This document shows positions 18,712 through 28,673 of a stretch of 64,000 nucleotides of DNA, in pieces; the first letter of the stretch is position 1; each line of letters opens with the position of its first letter. Location of the stretch: contig NZ_CP009533.1 in the NCBI RefSeq assembly GCF_000761155.1, positions 4,581,501 through 4,645,500 of the forward strand. Direction: 5' to 3'. The position numbers and the translations under genes were made by a program. The notes beneath the pieces were generated by a model. That model made no database searches. It had not been told where the DNA came from and saw nothing but the letters and a program-made list of their open reading frames with translations. Source of the stretch: Pseudomonas rhizosphaerae. GTDB taxonomy: Bacteria; Pseudomonadota; Gammaproteobacteria; Pseudomonadales; Pseudomonadaceae.

Positions 18712-19985
18712 TGGGTGATGACCAGCGCTTCGTGCGTTTTCTGCGTGACCGCATCGGTCTCGACGTGGCGTCGGTAGGTCCGGCGCTGATCGAGCGTGCC
18801 GTGGCTCAGCGCAGCCAGGCCACGCATGCGCGCAACCTGGATGCCTACTGGACGCTGCTGCAAGGCTCGGCCGCCGAACAGCAGGCATTGATCGAGGCCG
18901 TCATCGTTCCGGAAACCTGGTTCATGCGTTACCCCGAATCCTTCGCTGCGCTGTGCAAGGTCGCCAAGGCACGGCTCGCCGAACGACCTGGCGTGGCGCT
19001 GCGTATCCTCAGCCTGCCCTGTTCGACAGGCGAGGAACCCTATTCGATCGCCATGGCCTTGCTCGACGCCGGGCTGGCACCGCAGCAGTTCAGCGTGGAC
19101 GGTGTAGACATCAGCCCGATTTCGATAGGCCGGGCGACCCGGGCGATCTATGGCCGCAATTCGTTTCGCGGGGCACCGCTGACGTTTCGCGACCGCCATT
19201 TCGCGGCCACCGATGATGGCTACCTGCTCGACCCCCAGGTGCGTGCTCAGGTACGCCTGCAGGTGGGCAACATTCTCGATCCGCTGTTGCTGACCGGCGA
19301 ACTCGCGTATGACTTCGTGTTCTGTCGCAATCTGCTGATCTACTTCGACCTGCCGACCCAACAGCAGGTGTTCGAAGTGTTGAAGAAACATACCCGCGAA
19401 GACGGTGCACTGTTCATCGGCCCGGCTGAAGGCAGCCTGTTGGCACGGTTGGGCATGCGCCCGATCGGCATTGCGCAGTCGTTCGCCTTCGTCCGCGATC
19501 GCCAGGCCACGCCTGCGCCCACGCCTGTGACCCCTGCGCCGGCGCGGCTGCAGATGCCGATCAAATTGCTGCCCGAGCCGGGTCGGCAGCCCCTGCGCAG
19601 TCGGACGCGTGCGCCGACCCAGCCGGTAGCCAATACCGACGAGGCGGTGGCGAGCGACGGCGCAGGCTTGCTCGCGCAGATCGCCCGGCTGGCCAACGAA
19701 GGTAAAAGCGCCGACGCCCAGGCGGCCTGCGATGCGTTCCTGCGCAGCCATGGGCCCGACCCACAGGTGTTCTATTGGCTGGGCCTGCTCAGTGACGTCG
19801 GCGGCCAGGTCTTGCAGGCGCAAGGGTACTACCGCAAATCGTTGTACCTCGACCCGCAGCACGCCGAGGCGCTCGCGCACCTGGCCATGCTGCTCACGGC
19901 CCAAGGCGACATCGCCGGTGCACGGCGCCTGCAGGAACGAGCCGCGCGCAGTGACCGGCCGCAGGTTCAGGAGCATAAGCGATGA
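18711..19985 (+). CDS. wspC: CheR-type methyltransferase with TPR tail, WspC
   Basis: 424-aa protein. The CheR methyltransferase domain (about 10-270) has the SAM-binding stretch ILSLPCSTGEEPYSIAM and the CheR motif FVFCRNLLIYFD. A proline-rich linker and a C-terminal TPR region (about 340-415, VFYWLGLLSDVGGQ and HAEALAHLAMLLTAQGD) follow. It methylates WspA glutamates and raises signalling, opposite to WspF. ATG 18711 overlaps the wspB stop by 1 nt; a GTG one codon earlier is an alternative. The stop overlaps wspD by 4 nt (ATGA). Confidence 0.93.
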   Translation: MGDDQRFVRFLRDRIGLDVASVGPALIERAVAQRSQATHARNLDAYWTLLQGSAAEQQALIEAVIVPETWFMRYPESFAALCKVAKARLAERPGVALRILSLPCSTGEEPYSIAMALLDAGLAPQQFSVDGVDISPISIGRATRAIYGRNSFRGAPLTFRDRHFAATDDGYLLDPQVRAQVRLQVGNILDPLLLTGELAYDFVFCRNLLIYFDLPTQQQVFEVLKKHTREDGALFIGPAEGSLLARLGMRPIGIAQSFAFVRDRQATPAPTPVTPAPARLQMPIKLLPEPGRQPLRSRTRAPTQPVANTDEAVASDGAGLLAQIARLANEGKSADAQAACDAFLRSHGPDPQVFYWLGLLSDVGGQVLQAQGYYRKSLYLDPQHAEALAHLAMLLTAQGDIAGARRLQERAARSDRPQVQEHKR

Positions 19986-20659
19986 GCGCCCCGGACCTGA
20001 TCGACATCGACGCCCAGCAGATCGATGACTGCTGGAACCGCATCGGCATTCATGGCGACAAATCCTGCCCACTGTTGGCGGACCACATCCATTGCCGCAA
20101 CTGTGCGGTGTACGCCTCGGCGGCCGTGCGCCTGCTGGACCGCTACGCCCTGGATCGCCAGCACGCACCCATGCACTACAGCGAAGCGGTGGGGCGTGTC
20201 GAAAGCCGGTCGCTGGTCCTGTTTCGCCTGGCCGATGAGTGGCTTGCGCTGGCCACTCGCTGTCTGGTCGAGGTGGCGCCGGTGCAGGCGGTCCATTCCC
20301 TGCCGCACCAACGCTCACGCGCCTTGCGCGGGGTGGCCAACGTGCGGGGCGCGCTGGTGCCCTGCCTGGCCCTGGAGGAGCTGCTGGGCATTGATGGCCA
20401 ACACACTCAGCCGGCGACTTCCACGCGAGTCATGCCACGCATGTTGATCATTGCCATAGACGGCGGCTCGGTAGTGGTGCCGGTGGAGGAGGTGGATGGT
20501 ATTCATCGCATTGACCTGGTCGAGCTCGAACAGGCCTCCACCGCCACGACTCAGGCCGGCGCCCGCTTCACCCAGGGCGTTCTGCCGTTTCGCGGGCGCA
20601 GCGTGCGCCTGCTCGACGACACGGCGCTGCTGCTTGCCATGAACCGGAGCCTGACATGA
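19982..20659 (+). CDS. wspD: CheW-like coupling protein WspD
   Basis: 225-aa CheW protein with an extra N-terminal segment of about 70 residues, including the cysteine-containing stretch CWNRIGIHGDKSCPLL and HCRNC, before the CheW domain (about 75-215: VLFRLADEWLALATRCLVEV, VRGALVPCLALEELLG). It is the second coupling protein of the Wsp array, longer than WspB as in P. aeruginosa. It has 4-nt ATGA overlaps with both neighbours. Confidence 0.9.
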   Translation: MSAPDLIDIDAQQIDDCWNRIGIHGDKSCPLLADHIHCRNCAVYASAAVRLLDRYALDRQHAPMHYSEAVGRVESRSLVLFRLADEWLALATRCLVEVAPVQAVHSLPHQRSRALRGVANVRGALVPCLALEELLGIDGQHTQPATSTRVMPRMLIIAIDGGSVVVPVEEVDGIHRIDLVELEQASTATTQAGARFTQGVLPFRGRSVRLLDDTALLLAMNRSLT

Positions 20660-22956
20660 CCCCGGAGCAGATGCGCGACGCCTCGTTGCTGGAGCTGTTC
20701 AGCCTGGAAGCCGAGGCCCAGACCCAAGTGCTCAACGCCGGGCTGTTGGCCCTGGAGCGCAACCCGACCCAGGCCGACCAATTGGAAGCGTGCATGCGCG
20801 CGGCCCACTCGCTCAAGGGTGCCGCGCGTATCGTCGGCCTGGACGCCGGGGTGCGCGTGGCCCACGTGATGGAAGATTGCCTGGTGGCGGCGCAGGAAAG
20901 GCGCGTCTACCTGATGGCCGAACACATCGATGCGCTGCTGCTGGGCACCGACCTGCTCATGCGCATCGGCACGCCCGGTTCCGGCGCGCCGGGTACGCGG
21001 GATATAGATGCCTATGAGGCGCAGATGGCGGCGGTCATGGACCCGTCGGCCGCTGCCCCCGTGCAAGTCACGCCACCCCCCGCGTCGCCCGAGCCCATGG
21101 ACGTTGCGCCCGAGGTACAGCAAGACCCCGACCTGGCGGACGCGACAGTGGGCCAGGACGATCCGGTCGCCGAACTGCCCGCCAATCGCGCGCGCCGGGT
21201 CAGCGACACCGGCGAGCGGGTGCTGCGGGTCACGGCGGAGCGCTTGAACAGCCTGCTGGACCTGTCGAGCAAGTCGCTGGTGGAAACCCAGCGGCTCAAG
21301 CCCTATCTGCTGACCCTGCAGCGGCTCAAGCGCATGCAGGCGCAAAGCATCCGGGCCCTGGGCGGCCTTGCCGAACAGTTGCAGCTCGAAGGCCAGAGCG
21401 CCGAGGTGCGCGATGCCCTGACGCAGGCTCGGTCGCTGCTGGATCAGACCCAGCAGATGCTGCTGCAGCAGACCGCCGAACTGGATGACTTCGGTTGGCA
21501 GGCCAGCCAGCGTGCGCAATTGTTGTACGACACGGCCCTGGCCTGCCGCATGCGACCGTTCGCCGACATGCTCGGTGGCCAGGAACGCATGGTCCGCGAC
21601 TTGGGCCGCTCGCTGGGCAAGCAGGTGCGCCTGGACATCGAAGGCGAGAAGACCCAGGTCGACCGCGACGTTCTGGAGAAACTCGAAGCGCCTTTGACCC
21701 ACCTGCTGCGCAACGCCGTCGATCACGGTATCGAAACCCCCGAGCACCGCCTGCTGGCCGGCAAGCCTGCCGAAGGCCGGGTAGTGCTGCGCGCCGCTCA
21801 CCAGGCGGGCTTGCTGGTGCTGGACCTGAGCGACGACGGCGGCGGCGTCGATCTTGCGGCGCTGCGCCGCAGCATCGTCCAGCGCGGCTTGTCGACCGCC
21901 GACACGGTGGAGCAACTCAGCGAAGAGGAATTGCTCAGTTTCCTGTTCCTGCCCGGTTTCAGCATGCGCGATACGGTCACCGAGGTTTCCGGACGGGGCG
22001 TCGGTCTGGACGCGGTATTGCACCTGATTCGCCAGTTGCGCGGCTCGGTGGAACTGATCCAGGTGGCGGGGCAGGGCAGTCGCTTTCACATCGAAGTGCC
22101 ACTGACCTTGTCGGTGGTGCGCAGCCTGGCGGTCGAAGTAGGCGGCGAGGCCTACGCGTTTCCGTTGGCCCACATCGAACACACCATGGACCTGCCGGCC
22201 GACGACATCATCCAGCTCGAGGGGCGCCAGCACTTCTGGTTCCAGGACCGTCATGTCGGCCTGGTAGCGGCCAGCCAGCTGTTGCAGCGGCCATCGGGCC
22301 AAGGCGACGAAGCGACCCTCAAGGTGGTGGTGATCCGCGACCGCGAGGCGATCTATGGCGTGGCCGTGGATCGCTTCATCGGCGAGCGCACGCTGGTCGT
22401 GCTGCCACTGGACGCCCGCCTGGGCAAGGTCCAGGACATTTCCGCCGGTGCCTTGCTCGACAACGGCGCGGTGGTGCTGATCATCGACGTCGAAGACATG
22501 TTCCGCTCGGTGGAAAAGCTGCTCAATACCGGCCGCCTGGAGCGCATCGACAAGCGCAGCCAGCAAGCCGAATCGGTACGCAAGCGTGTGCTGGTGGTGG
22601 ATGATTCGCTGACCGTTCGCGAGCTGCAACGCAAGCTGCTCAGCCATCGCGGCTACGATGTGGCCGTGGCCGTCGACGGCATGGATGGCTGGAACGCGCT
22701 GCGTAGCGAAAACTTCGACCTGCTGATCACCGACATCGACATGCCGCGCATGGATGGCATCGAATTGGTGACCCTATTGCGTCGCGACAGCCGCCTGCAG
22801 TCGCTGCCGGTCATGGTCGTGTCCTACAAGGACCGCGAAGAGGACCGCCGCCGCGGTCTCGATGCCGGGGCCGATTATTACCTGGCCAAGGCCAGTTTCC
22901 ATGATGATGCCTTGCTCGATGCGGTGGTTGAGTTGATCGGAGGAGCGCGGGGATGA
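20656..22956 (+). CDS. wspE: CheA-receiver hybrid histidine kinase WspE
   Basis: 766-aa hybrid kinase. HPt domain with His51 (RAAHSLKGAARI), dimerisation and HATPase core (HLLRNAVDHGIETP, SGRGVGLDAV), a CheW-like regulatory domain (about 470-610), and a C-terminal receiver with VVDDSLTVRELQ and the phosphoacceptor Asp in LLITDIDMPRMDG. It phosphorylates WspR (c-di-GMP output) and WspF (adaptation). The long Pro/Ala-rich linker at about 115-180 separates HPt and core. Coupled by ATGA overlaps to wspD and wspF. Confidence 0.95.
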   Translation: MTPEQMRDASLLELFSLEAEAQTQVLNAGLLALERNPTQADQLEACMRAAHSLKGAARIVGLDAGVRVAHVMEDCLVAAQERRVYLMAEHIDALLLGTDLLMRIGTPGSGAPGTRDIDAYEAQMAAVMDPSAAAPVQVTPPPASPEPMDVAPEVQQDPDLADATVGQDDPVAELPANRARRVSDTGERVLRVTAERLNSLLDLSSKSLVETQRLKPYLLTLQRLKRMQAQSIRALGGLAEQLQLEGQSAEVRDALTQARSLLDQTQQMLLQQTAELDDFGWQASQRAQLLYDTALACRMRPFADMLGGQERMVRDLGRSLGKQVRLDIEGEKTQVDRDVLEKLEAPLTHLLRNAVDHGIETPEHRLLAGKPAEGRVVLRAAHQAGLLVLDLSDDGGGVDLAALRRSIVQRGLSTADTVEQLSEEELLSFLFLPGFSMRDTVTEVSGRGVGLDAVLHLIRQLRGSVELIQVAGQGSRFHIEVPLTLSVVRSLAVEVGGEAYAFPLAHIEHTMDLPADDIIQLEGRQHFWFQDRHVGLVAASQLLQRPSGQGDEATLKVVVIRDREAIYGVAVDRFIGERTLVVLPLDARLGKVQDISAGALLDNGAVVLIIDVEDMFRSVEKLLNTGRLERIDKRSQQAESVRKRVLVVDDSLTVRELQRKLLSHRGYDVAVAVDGMDGWNALRSENFDLLITDIDMPRMDGIELVTLLRRDSRLQSLPVMVVSYKDREEDRRRGLDAGADYYLAKASFHDDALLDAVVELIGGARG

Positions 22957-23963
22957 GGATCGCCATCGTCAATGACATGCCCATGGCCGTGGAAGCGTTG
23001 CGTCGAGCGATCGCGTTCGAGCCGGCCCATGAGGTGGTGTGGGTGGCGGCCAACGGTCGCGAGGCGGTCGAGCGCTGCCAGACCGTGACCCCGGACCTGA
23101 TCCTGATGGACCTGATCATGCCGGTCATGGATGGGGTGGAAGCCACCCGGCAGATCATGGCCAATACACCGTGCGCCATCGTCATCGTCACCGTCGACCG
23201 CCAGCAGAACGTTCACCGCGTATTCGAGGCCATGGGCCATGGTGCCTTGGATGTGGTCGACACGCCGACCCTGGGCGTCGGCGATGCGCGCGAAGCTGCG
23301 GCGCCACTGCTGCGCAAGATCTTCAACATCGGCTGGTTGGTGGGGCAGCGCAGCCCGATGGTGCGCAGCGAGCTGCCTTTGCCGCGCTCGGGCGGGGTGC
23401 GGCAGAAGCTGGTGGCCATTGGCTCGTCGGCGGGCGGCCCGGCTGCGCTGGAAATCCTGCTCAAAGGGCTACCGCGCGATTACCCCGCGGCCATCGTCCT
23501 GGTACAGCACGTAGACCAGGTATTCGCCGCCGGAATGGCCGATTGGCTGAGCAGCGCCTCGGGCCTTCCGGTACGCCTGGCGCGGGACGGTGAGACGCCG
23601 TTGGCTGGCACTGTGCTACTGGCCGGCACCAATCATCATATTCGTCTGCTGAAAAATGGTACCTTAACCTACACGGCAGAACCGGTGGACGAGATCTACC
23701 GGCCCTCCATAGATGTGTTTTTCCGAAGCGTGGCGCAATTCTGGAACGGCGACGCCGTGGGCGTATTGCTCACCGGCATGGGCCGCGACGGCGCGCAGGG
23801 CTTGAAGTCGATGCGTCAGCGCGGCTACCTGACCATCGCCCAGGACCAGCTCAGCAGCGCTGTGTATGGAATGCCCAAAGCGGCGGCGGCCATTGACGCA
23901 GCTGTTGAAATTCGTCCGCTGGAGCGGATCGCACCCCGACTGATGGACGTATTTTCACGATGA
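22953..23963 (+). CDS. wspF: CheB-type methylesterase WspF
   Basis: 336-aa receiver-methylesterase. Receiver with VNDMP at the N terminus and phosphoacceptor Asp53 (LILMDLIMPVMDG). The CheB catalytic domain has IGSSAGGP (156-163), the His in LVQHVDQ (His186) and TGMGRDGAQGL. It demethylates WspA and damps signalling; loss-of-function wspF mutations give the wrinkly/hyper-biofilm phenotype in related species. The reading frame is intact here. Confidence 0.94.
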   Translation: MRIAIVNDMPMAVEALRRAIAFEPAHEVVWVAANGREAVERCQTVTPDLILMDLIMPVMDGVEATRQIMANTPCAIVIVTVDRQQNVHRVFEAMGHGALDVVDTPTLGVGDAREAAAPLLRKIFNIGWLVGQRSPMVRSELPLPRSGGVRQKLVAIGSSAGGPAALEILLKGLPRDYPAAIVLVQHVDQVFAAGMADWLSSASGLPVRLARDGETPLAGTVLLAGTNHHIRLLKNGTLTYTAEPVDEIYRPSIDVFFRSVAQFWNGDAVGVLLTGMGRDGAQGLKSMRQRGYLTIAQDQLSSAVYGMPKAAAAIDAAVEIRPLERIAPRLMDVFSR

Positions 23964-24002
23964 ACTCGAGCCAGCGCGTAGGCAGTATCCAGGTGACAAC
24001 GC

Positions 24003-25016
24003 ATGATTGATCTACAGATCGAAGCCTTCAGGTCCAACGACAACAACAAGTCGATGGTACTTCTGGTGGACGACCAGGCCATGATTGGCGAAGCCATCCG
24101 TCGCAGCCTCAGCGACGAGGCTAACATCGACTTCCATTTCTGTGCCGACCCGCAGCAGGCCATCAACCAGGCCATGCGGATCAAGCCGACGGTGATCCTT
24201 CAGGATCTGATCATGCCGGGCCTCGATGGCCTGTCGCTGGTGCGCGACTATCGCAATCATCCGGCCACCCAGGACATTCCGATCATCGTCCTGTCGACCA
24301 AGGAAGACCCGCTGATCAAGAGCGCCGCTTTCGCCGCAGGCGCCAACGACTACCTGGTCAAGCTGCCCGACACCATCGAGCTGGTGGCGCGCATCCGCTA
24401 CCACTCCAAGTCGTACCTGACCCTGCTGCAGCGCGACGAGGCCTACCGTGCGCTGCGCGTGAGCCAGCAACAGCTGCTGGACACCAACCTGGTGCTGCAG
24501 CGGCTGATGAATTCCGACGGCCTGACCGCGTTGTCCAACCGGCGTCACTTCGACGAGTACCTGGAACTGGAATGGCGTCGCGCCATGCGCGACAAGACCC
24601 AGCTGTCACTGCTGATGATCGACGTCGACTACTTCAAGTCCTACAACGACAACTTTGGCCACCTGGCCGGCGACGAAGCCCTGCGCCGCGTGGCCGACGC
24701 CATCCGCCACTCCAGCAACCGCTCGAGCGATCTGCCGGCGCGCTATGGCGGCGAAGAGTTCGCCTTGGTCCTGCCCGGCACCTCGCCCGGCGGCGCCCGG
24801 CTGGTCGCCGAAAAGCTGCGCCAGACCATCGCCGCCCTGAACATCCCGCACATCGCACCCCAGGCCGATGCCTGCCTGACGGTCAGCATCGGTCTGTCGA
24901 CCATGACCCCGCAGCAGTCCAGCCACTGCCGCGAACTGATACTGGCCGCCGACAAGGGCCTGTACACGGCCAAGCACAATGGGCGCAATCAGGTGGTAGT
25001 GGGCGAGCAGGAGTAG
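24003..25016 (+). CDS. wspR: diguanylate cyclase response regulator WspR
   Basis: 337-aa receiver-GGDEF protein that makes c-di-GMP after phosphorylation by WspE. Receiver: VDDQ motif and Asp68 in [12 protein letters not shown] coiled helical stalk (about 135-170) leads to the GGDEF domain with the active-site variant GGEEF (249-253) and an intact inhibitory I-site RSSD (240-243) five residues before it. It is separated from wspF by 39 nt, unlike the overlapping upstream genes, so it could have its own translation control. All catalytic and allosteric residues look functional. Confidence 0.95.
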   Translation: MIDLQIEAFRSNDNNKSMVLLVDDQAMIGEAIRRSLSDEANIDFHFCADPQQAINQAMRIKPTVILQDLIMPGLDGLSLVRDYRNHPATQDIPIIVLSTKEDPLIKSAAFAAGANDYLVKLPDTIELVARIRYHSKSYLTLLQRDEAYRALRVSQQQLLDTNLVLQRLMNSDGLTALSNRRHFDEYLELEWRRAMRDKTQLSLLMIDVDYFKSYNDNFGHLAGDEALRRVADAIRHSSNRSSDLPARYGGEEFALVLPGTSPGGARLVAEKLRQTIAALNIPHIAPQADACLTVSIGLSTMTPQQSSHCRELILAADKGLYTAKHNGRNQVVVGEQE

Positions 25017-25077
25017 GGCTTCACCAAAAAAACGCGCATCCCCAGCTCGACGGGCTGCTGTGCAGGGTCGGCTGCGG

Positions 25078-25083
25078 TATACT
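25078..25083 (+). promoter_or_regulatory. candidate -10 box for prfB-lysS
   Basis: TATACT 40 nt before the prfB ATG, in the 106-nt gap after wspR. The hexamer 17 nt upstream (CTGCTG, 25055-25060) is a poor -35. Proposed from position and -10 similarity only. Confidence 0.4.
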
Positions 25084-25122
25084 CTCCGGCTTTTCACACG
25101 TTACGCACGAGAGCTGCCCGCC

Positions 25123-26218
25123 ATGGAAATCAACCCGATCCTTAACAGCATCAAGGACCTGTCCGAGCGCTCCGAAACCATTCGGGGGTATCTTTGACTA
25201 CGATCAAAAGCATGAGCGTCTGACCGAAGTCAATCGCGAGCTTGAAGATCCTGCTGTCTGGAACAACCCTGCCTACGCCCAGGAACTGGGTCGCGAGCGT
25301 TCGCTGCTGGCGCAGATCGTCGACACCCTCGACGAAATGAACGCCGGCCTGAGCGACGCCAAAGACCTGCTGCAAATGGCTGCCGAAGAAGAAGACCAGG
25401 GCGCCGTCGACGACGTGTCCGCCGAGGTCGAGCGTCTGCGCGCCCAGCTCGAGAAGCTGGAATTCCGCCGCATGTTCAGCGGTGAAATGGACGCCAACAA
25501 CGCCTACCTGGACATCCAGGCCGGCTCCGGCGGCACCGAAGCCCAGGACTGGGCCAACATCCTGTTGCGCATGTACCTGCGCTGGGCCGACAAACGCGGC
25601 TTCGACACCACCATCATGGAGCTGTCGGCTGGCGAAGTCGCCGGTATCAAGGGCGCCACCCTGCACATCAAGGGCGAGTACGCCTTTGGCTGGTTGCGCA
25701 CCGAGATCGGTGTCCACCGTTTGGTGCGCAAGAGCCCGTTCGACTCCGGCAACCGTCGCCATACCTCGTTTTCGGCGGTGTTCGTATCTCCGGAAATCGA
25801 TGACAACATCGAGATCGACATCAACCCGGCCGATCTGCGCATCGACACCTACCGCTCCTCCGGTGCCGGTGGCCAGCACGTCAACACCACCGACTCGGCG
25901 GTGCGTATCACCCACGTGCCGACCAACACCGTGGTCAGCTGCCAGAACGAACGTTCGCAGCATGCCAACAAGGACACGGCGATGAAGATGTTGCGTGCGC
26001 GCTTGTACGAGCAGGAAGTGCAGAAGCGCAACGCCGCCTCGCAGGCCATGGAAGACAGCAAGTCGGACATCGGCTGGGGTCACCAGATCCGCTCCTACGT
26101 GCTCGACGCTTCGCGGATCAAGGATCTGCGCACCAACATCGAACGCAGCGACTGCGACAAGGTGCTCGACGGCGACATCGACGAATACCTCGAAGCCAGC
26201 TTGAAACAAGGGCTGTAA
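25123..26218 (+). CDS. prfB: peptide chain release factor 2 (programmed +1 frameshift)
   Basis: RF2 terminates translation at UGA and UAA. The gene is in two frames. Codons 1-24 start at ATG 25123 and run into an in-frame TGA at 25195-25197; reading resumes in the +1 frame at GAC 25196 and runs to 26218, giving 364 aa in total. The tripeptide anticodon motif SPF (about 204-206) identifies RF2 rather than RF1. The peptidyl hydrolysis motif GGQ is at 249-251 ([10 protein letters not shown]). lysS follows 111 nt downstream, the same arrangement as in E. coli. Confidence 0.97.
25183..25198 (+). promoter_or_regulatory. prfB: prfB programmed +1 frameshift site
   Basis: The sequence CGGGGGTATCTTTGAC has all the known parts: an internal Shine-Dalgarno-like GGGGG, the slippery CTT codon, the TGA stop recognised by RF2 itself, and a following C. 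When RF2 is scarce the ribosome slips from CTT to TTT and continues. This is autoregulation, established for the family. Confidence 0.96.
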
Positions 26219-26226
26219 CACCGCCG

Positions 26227-26259
26227 GGCAGGTCGACGCGCCCAACGCGTCGGCCTGCC
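26227..26259 (+). other. 14-bp hairpin between prfB and lysS
   Basis: GGCAGGTCGACGCG (26227-26240) pairs with CGCGTCGGCCTGCC (26246-26259), with a single G-U wobble and a 5-nt loop. There is no U tract, so it may be an RNA processing or stability element, or a partial terminator, between the two genes. Confidence 0.55.
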
Positions 26260-26329
26260 ACGGCTGGCCTGCCCGCGATCCCGGCGCCGTAGTCGGGAGC
26301 AACGAACCCGTGATGGAAAATCTGAAGAC

Positions 26330-27832
26330 ATGAGCGACCAACAACTCGACCCGCAAGACCTGCAACAGGAAGAAAACAACCTGATCGCCCTGCGCAAGGA
26401 AAAGCTTGCTGCCGTGCGTGCCCAAGGCCAGGCCTTCCCCAACGACTTCCGTCGCGACAACTATGCAGGCGACTTGCAGAAGCAGTACGTCGACAAGACC
26501 AAGGAAGAGTTGGCCGAGGCAGCGATTCCGGTCAAGGTCGCCGGTCGCATCATGCTCAACCGTGGCTCGTTCATGGTGATCCAGGACATGACCGGGCGCA
26601 TTCAGGTCTACGTCAACCGCAAGACCCTGCCCGAAGAAACCCTGGCTCAGGTGAAAACCTGGGACATGGGCGACATCATCGCCGCCGAAGGTACCCTGGC
26701 CCGTTCCGGCAAGGGCGACCTGTACGTCGAGATGACCAGTGTGCGCCTGCTGACCAAGTCGCTGCGCCCGTTGCCCGACAAGCACCACGGCTTGACCGAT
26801 ACCGAGCAGCGCTACCGCCAGCGCTACGTCGACCTGATCGTCAACGAAGACGTGCGCGATACCTTCCGCGTGCGCTCCCAGGTCATCGCCCATATCCGCA
26901 GCTTCCTGGCCAAGCGTGACTTCCTCGAAGTCGAGACGCCGATGCTGCAGACCATTCCCGGCGGCGCCGCGGCCAAGCCGTTCGAAACCCACCACAATGC
27001 CCTGGACATGGAAATGTTCCTGCGCATCGCCCCGGAGCTGTACCTCAAGCGCCTGGTGGTCGGTGGCTTCGAGAAGGTGTTCGAGATCAACCGCAACTTC
27101 CGCAACGAAGGCGTCTCGACTCGGCACAACCCCGAGTTCACCATGCTCGAGTTCTACCAGGCGTATGCCGACTACGAAGACAACATGGACCTCACCGAAG
27201 AGCTGTTCCGTGAGTTGGCGCAGCTGGTACTGGGCAGCACCGACGTGCCCTACGGCGACAAGGTGTTCCATTTCGGCGAGCCGTTCGTGCGCCTGTCGGT
27301 GTTCGATTCGATCCTCAAGTACAACCCCGAGCTGACCGCCGATGACTTGAACGACATCGACAAGGCCCGCGCCATTGCCAAGAAGGCTGGCGCCAAGGTG
27401 CTGGGCTTCGAAGGTCTGGGCAAACTACAGGTGATGATTTTCGAAGAGCTGGTCGAGCACAAGCTGGAGCAGCCGCACTTCATTACCCAGTACCCGTTCG
27501 AGGTGTCGCCACTGGCCCGTCGCAACGACGATAATCCCAACGTCACCGACCGCTTCGAGCTGTTCATCGGCGGCCGCGAGATCGCCAACGCCTACTCCGA
27601 GCTCAACGACGCGGAAGATCAGGCCGCGCGCTTCATGGCCCAGGTGGCCGACAAGGACGCCGGCGACGACGAGGCCATGCATTACGACGCCGATTTCGTT
27701 CGCGCGCTGGAGTACGGCATGCCGCCGACGGCTGGCGAAGGGATCGGGATCGATCGCCTGGTCATGCTGCTGACCGATTCGCCTTCGATCCGCGATGTCA
27801 TCCTGTTCCCGCACATGCGGCCCCAAGCCTGA
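26330..27832 (+). CDS. lysS: lysyl-tRNA synthetase, class II
   Basis: 500-aa class II aminoacyl-tRNA synthetase. N-terminal OB-fold anticodon-binding domain (about 60-170, [17 protein letters not shown]), then the class II core with motif 2 ([18 protein letters not shown]) and motif 3 ([13 protein letters not shown]) in separate blocks. The length and the terminal [11 protein letters not shown] are typical. ATG 26330 is preceded by TGAAG. It is followed by a clear terminator. Confidence 0.97.
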   Translation: MSDQQLDPQDLQQEENNLIALRKEKLAAVRAQGQAFPNDFRRDNYAGDLQKQYVDKTKEELAEAAIPVKVAGRIMLNRGSFMVIQDMTGRIQVYVNRKTLPEETLAQVKTWDMGDIIAAEGTLARSGKGDLYVEMTSVRLLTKSLRPLPDKHHGLTDTEQRYRQRYVDLIVNEDVRDTFRVRSQVIAHIRSFLAKRDFLEVETPMLQTIPGGAAAKPFETHHNALDMEMFLRIAPELYLKRLVVGGFEKVFEINRNFRNEGVSTRHNPEFTMLEFYQAYADYEDNMDLTEELFRELAQLVLGSTDVPYGDKVFHFGEPFVRLSVFDSILKYNPELTADDLNDIDKARAIAKKAGAKVLGFEGLGKLQVMIFEELVEHKLEQPHFITQYPFEVSPLARRNDDNPNVTDRFELFIGGREIANAYSELNDAEDQAARFMAQVADKDAGDDEAMHYDADFVRALEYGMPPTAGEGIGIDRLVMLLTDSPSIRDVILFPHMRPQA

Positions 27833-27844
27833 CAATGATTGACC

Positions 27845-27869
27845 AGCCGCCCCATGGGGCGGCTTTTTT
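27845..27869 (+). terminator. intrinsic terminator after lysS
   Basis: AGCCGCCC (27845-27852) / GGGCGGCT (27857-27864) with loop CATG, followed by TTTTT, 13 nt after the lysS stop. Confidence 0.92.
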
Positions 27870-27905
27870 ATGCGTGCCCTCCCACTTACTCAAAGGACAA
27901 GAGCA

Positions 27906-28616
27906 GTGATCCCAGCAGCACCCAGACAAGGAGCCGCCAGCGTCGCCTCGACGCTCGCCCGCAACGTTCAATACCAGGGACGCAAGGCCAGCCGCCAGGG
28001 CAGCGAACTGCGCCGGCAGGCCATTCTCGACGCGGCCATGCGCATTGTCGTGCGTGACGGCGTGCGCGGCGTGCGCCACCGCGCCGTGGCTGCCGAAGCC
28101 GGGGTGCCGCTGTCGGCCACCACCTATTATTTCAAGGACATCGATGACCTGCTCAACGATGCCTTCGCCCAGTACGTCGAGCGCAGCGCCGTGTTCATGG
28201 CCAAGCTGTGGAGCAACACCGAAGACTTGCTGCGTGCACTGATTGCCCGTGGCGACGGCAGCCCACAGGCTCGCGCCCAGCTGGCCGATGAAATCGCCCG
28301 GCTCACCGCCGACTACGTCATGCACCAGTTGCAGACCCGTCGCGACCAATTGATCGCCGAGCAAGCCTTTCGCCAGGAGGCCCTGCTCAACCCGCGGCTG
28401 GCCTCGCTGGTGCTGGCCCATCAGGACATTCTTCTGCAAGGCGGCCGGCAGATGCTCGAGGTGCTGGGTTCGCGCGATCCGGTGCAGGATGCACAGGTGT
28501 TGACGGCGATTATCGGGCGGATGGAATATCAGGGGCTGCTGGCCGGTACCCAGGCTGACGCCGACCGTGAGATGCTCGGCATTCTTACCCGTTTCATGCA
28601 GTGGGTACTGGGCTGA
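27906..28616 (+). CDS. TetR family transcriptional regulator
   Basis: 236-aa regulator. After an N-terminal tail of about 30 residues comes the TetR HTH (about 38-85: [41 protein letters not shown]). The C-terminal ligand/dimer domain is all-helical. GTG 27906 is chosen because AAGGA lies 8 nt upstream (27893-27897); an ATG at 27870 sits at the end of the lysS terminator. The gene is 57 nt upstream of, and co-directional with, the DUF1704 gene and the hydrolase, which makes it a candidate local regulator. The ligand is unknown. Confidence 0.87.
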   Translation: MIPAAPRQGAASVASTLARNVQYQGRKASRQGSELRRQAILDAAMRIVVRDGVRGVRHRAVAAEAGVPLSATTYYFKDIDDLLNDAFAQYVERSAVFMAKLWSNTEDLLRALIARGDGSPQARAQLADEIARLTADYVMHQLQTRRDQLIAEQAFRQEALLNPRLASLVLAHQDILLQGGRQMLEVLGSRDPVQDAQVLTAIIGRMEYQGLLAGTQADADREMLGILTRFMQWVLG

Positions 28617-28673
28617 GCCCATGCAGTGAACGGTCCGCTGCCGGCGGACCCAGCCAGAACGAGGAGCAGTAGG

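Noticed and set aside
20551..22647. Long antisense reading frame (698 codons) opposite wspE
   Set aside because: Composition rich in Gln/His/Arg typical of antisense frames in GC-rich genes; wspE is intact on the other strand.
24572..25195. Upstream in-frame extension of the main prfB frame into wspR
   Set aside because: It is the wrong frame for wspR and is entered in vivo only through the frameshift at 25192-25198.
25151..27271. Long antisense frame (706 codons) opposite prfB and lysS
   Set aside because: Shadow of two conserved essential genes, no motif or ribosome site.
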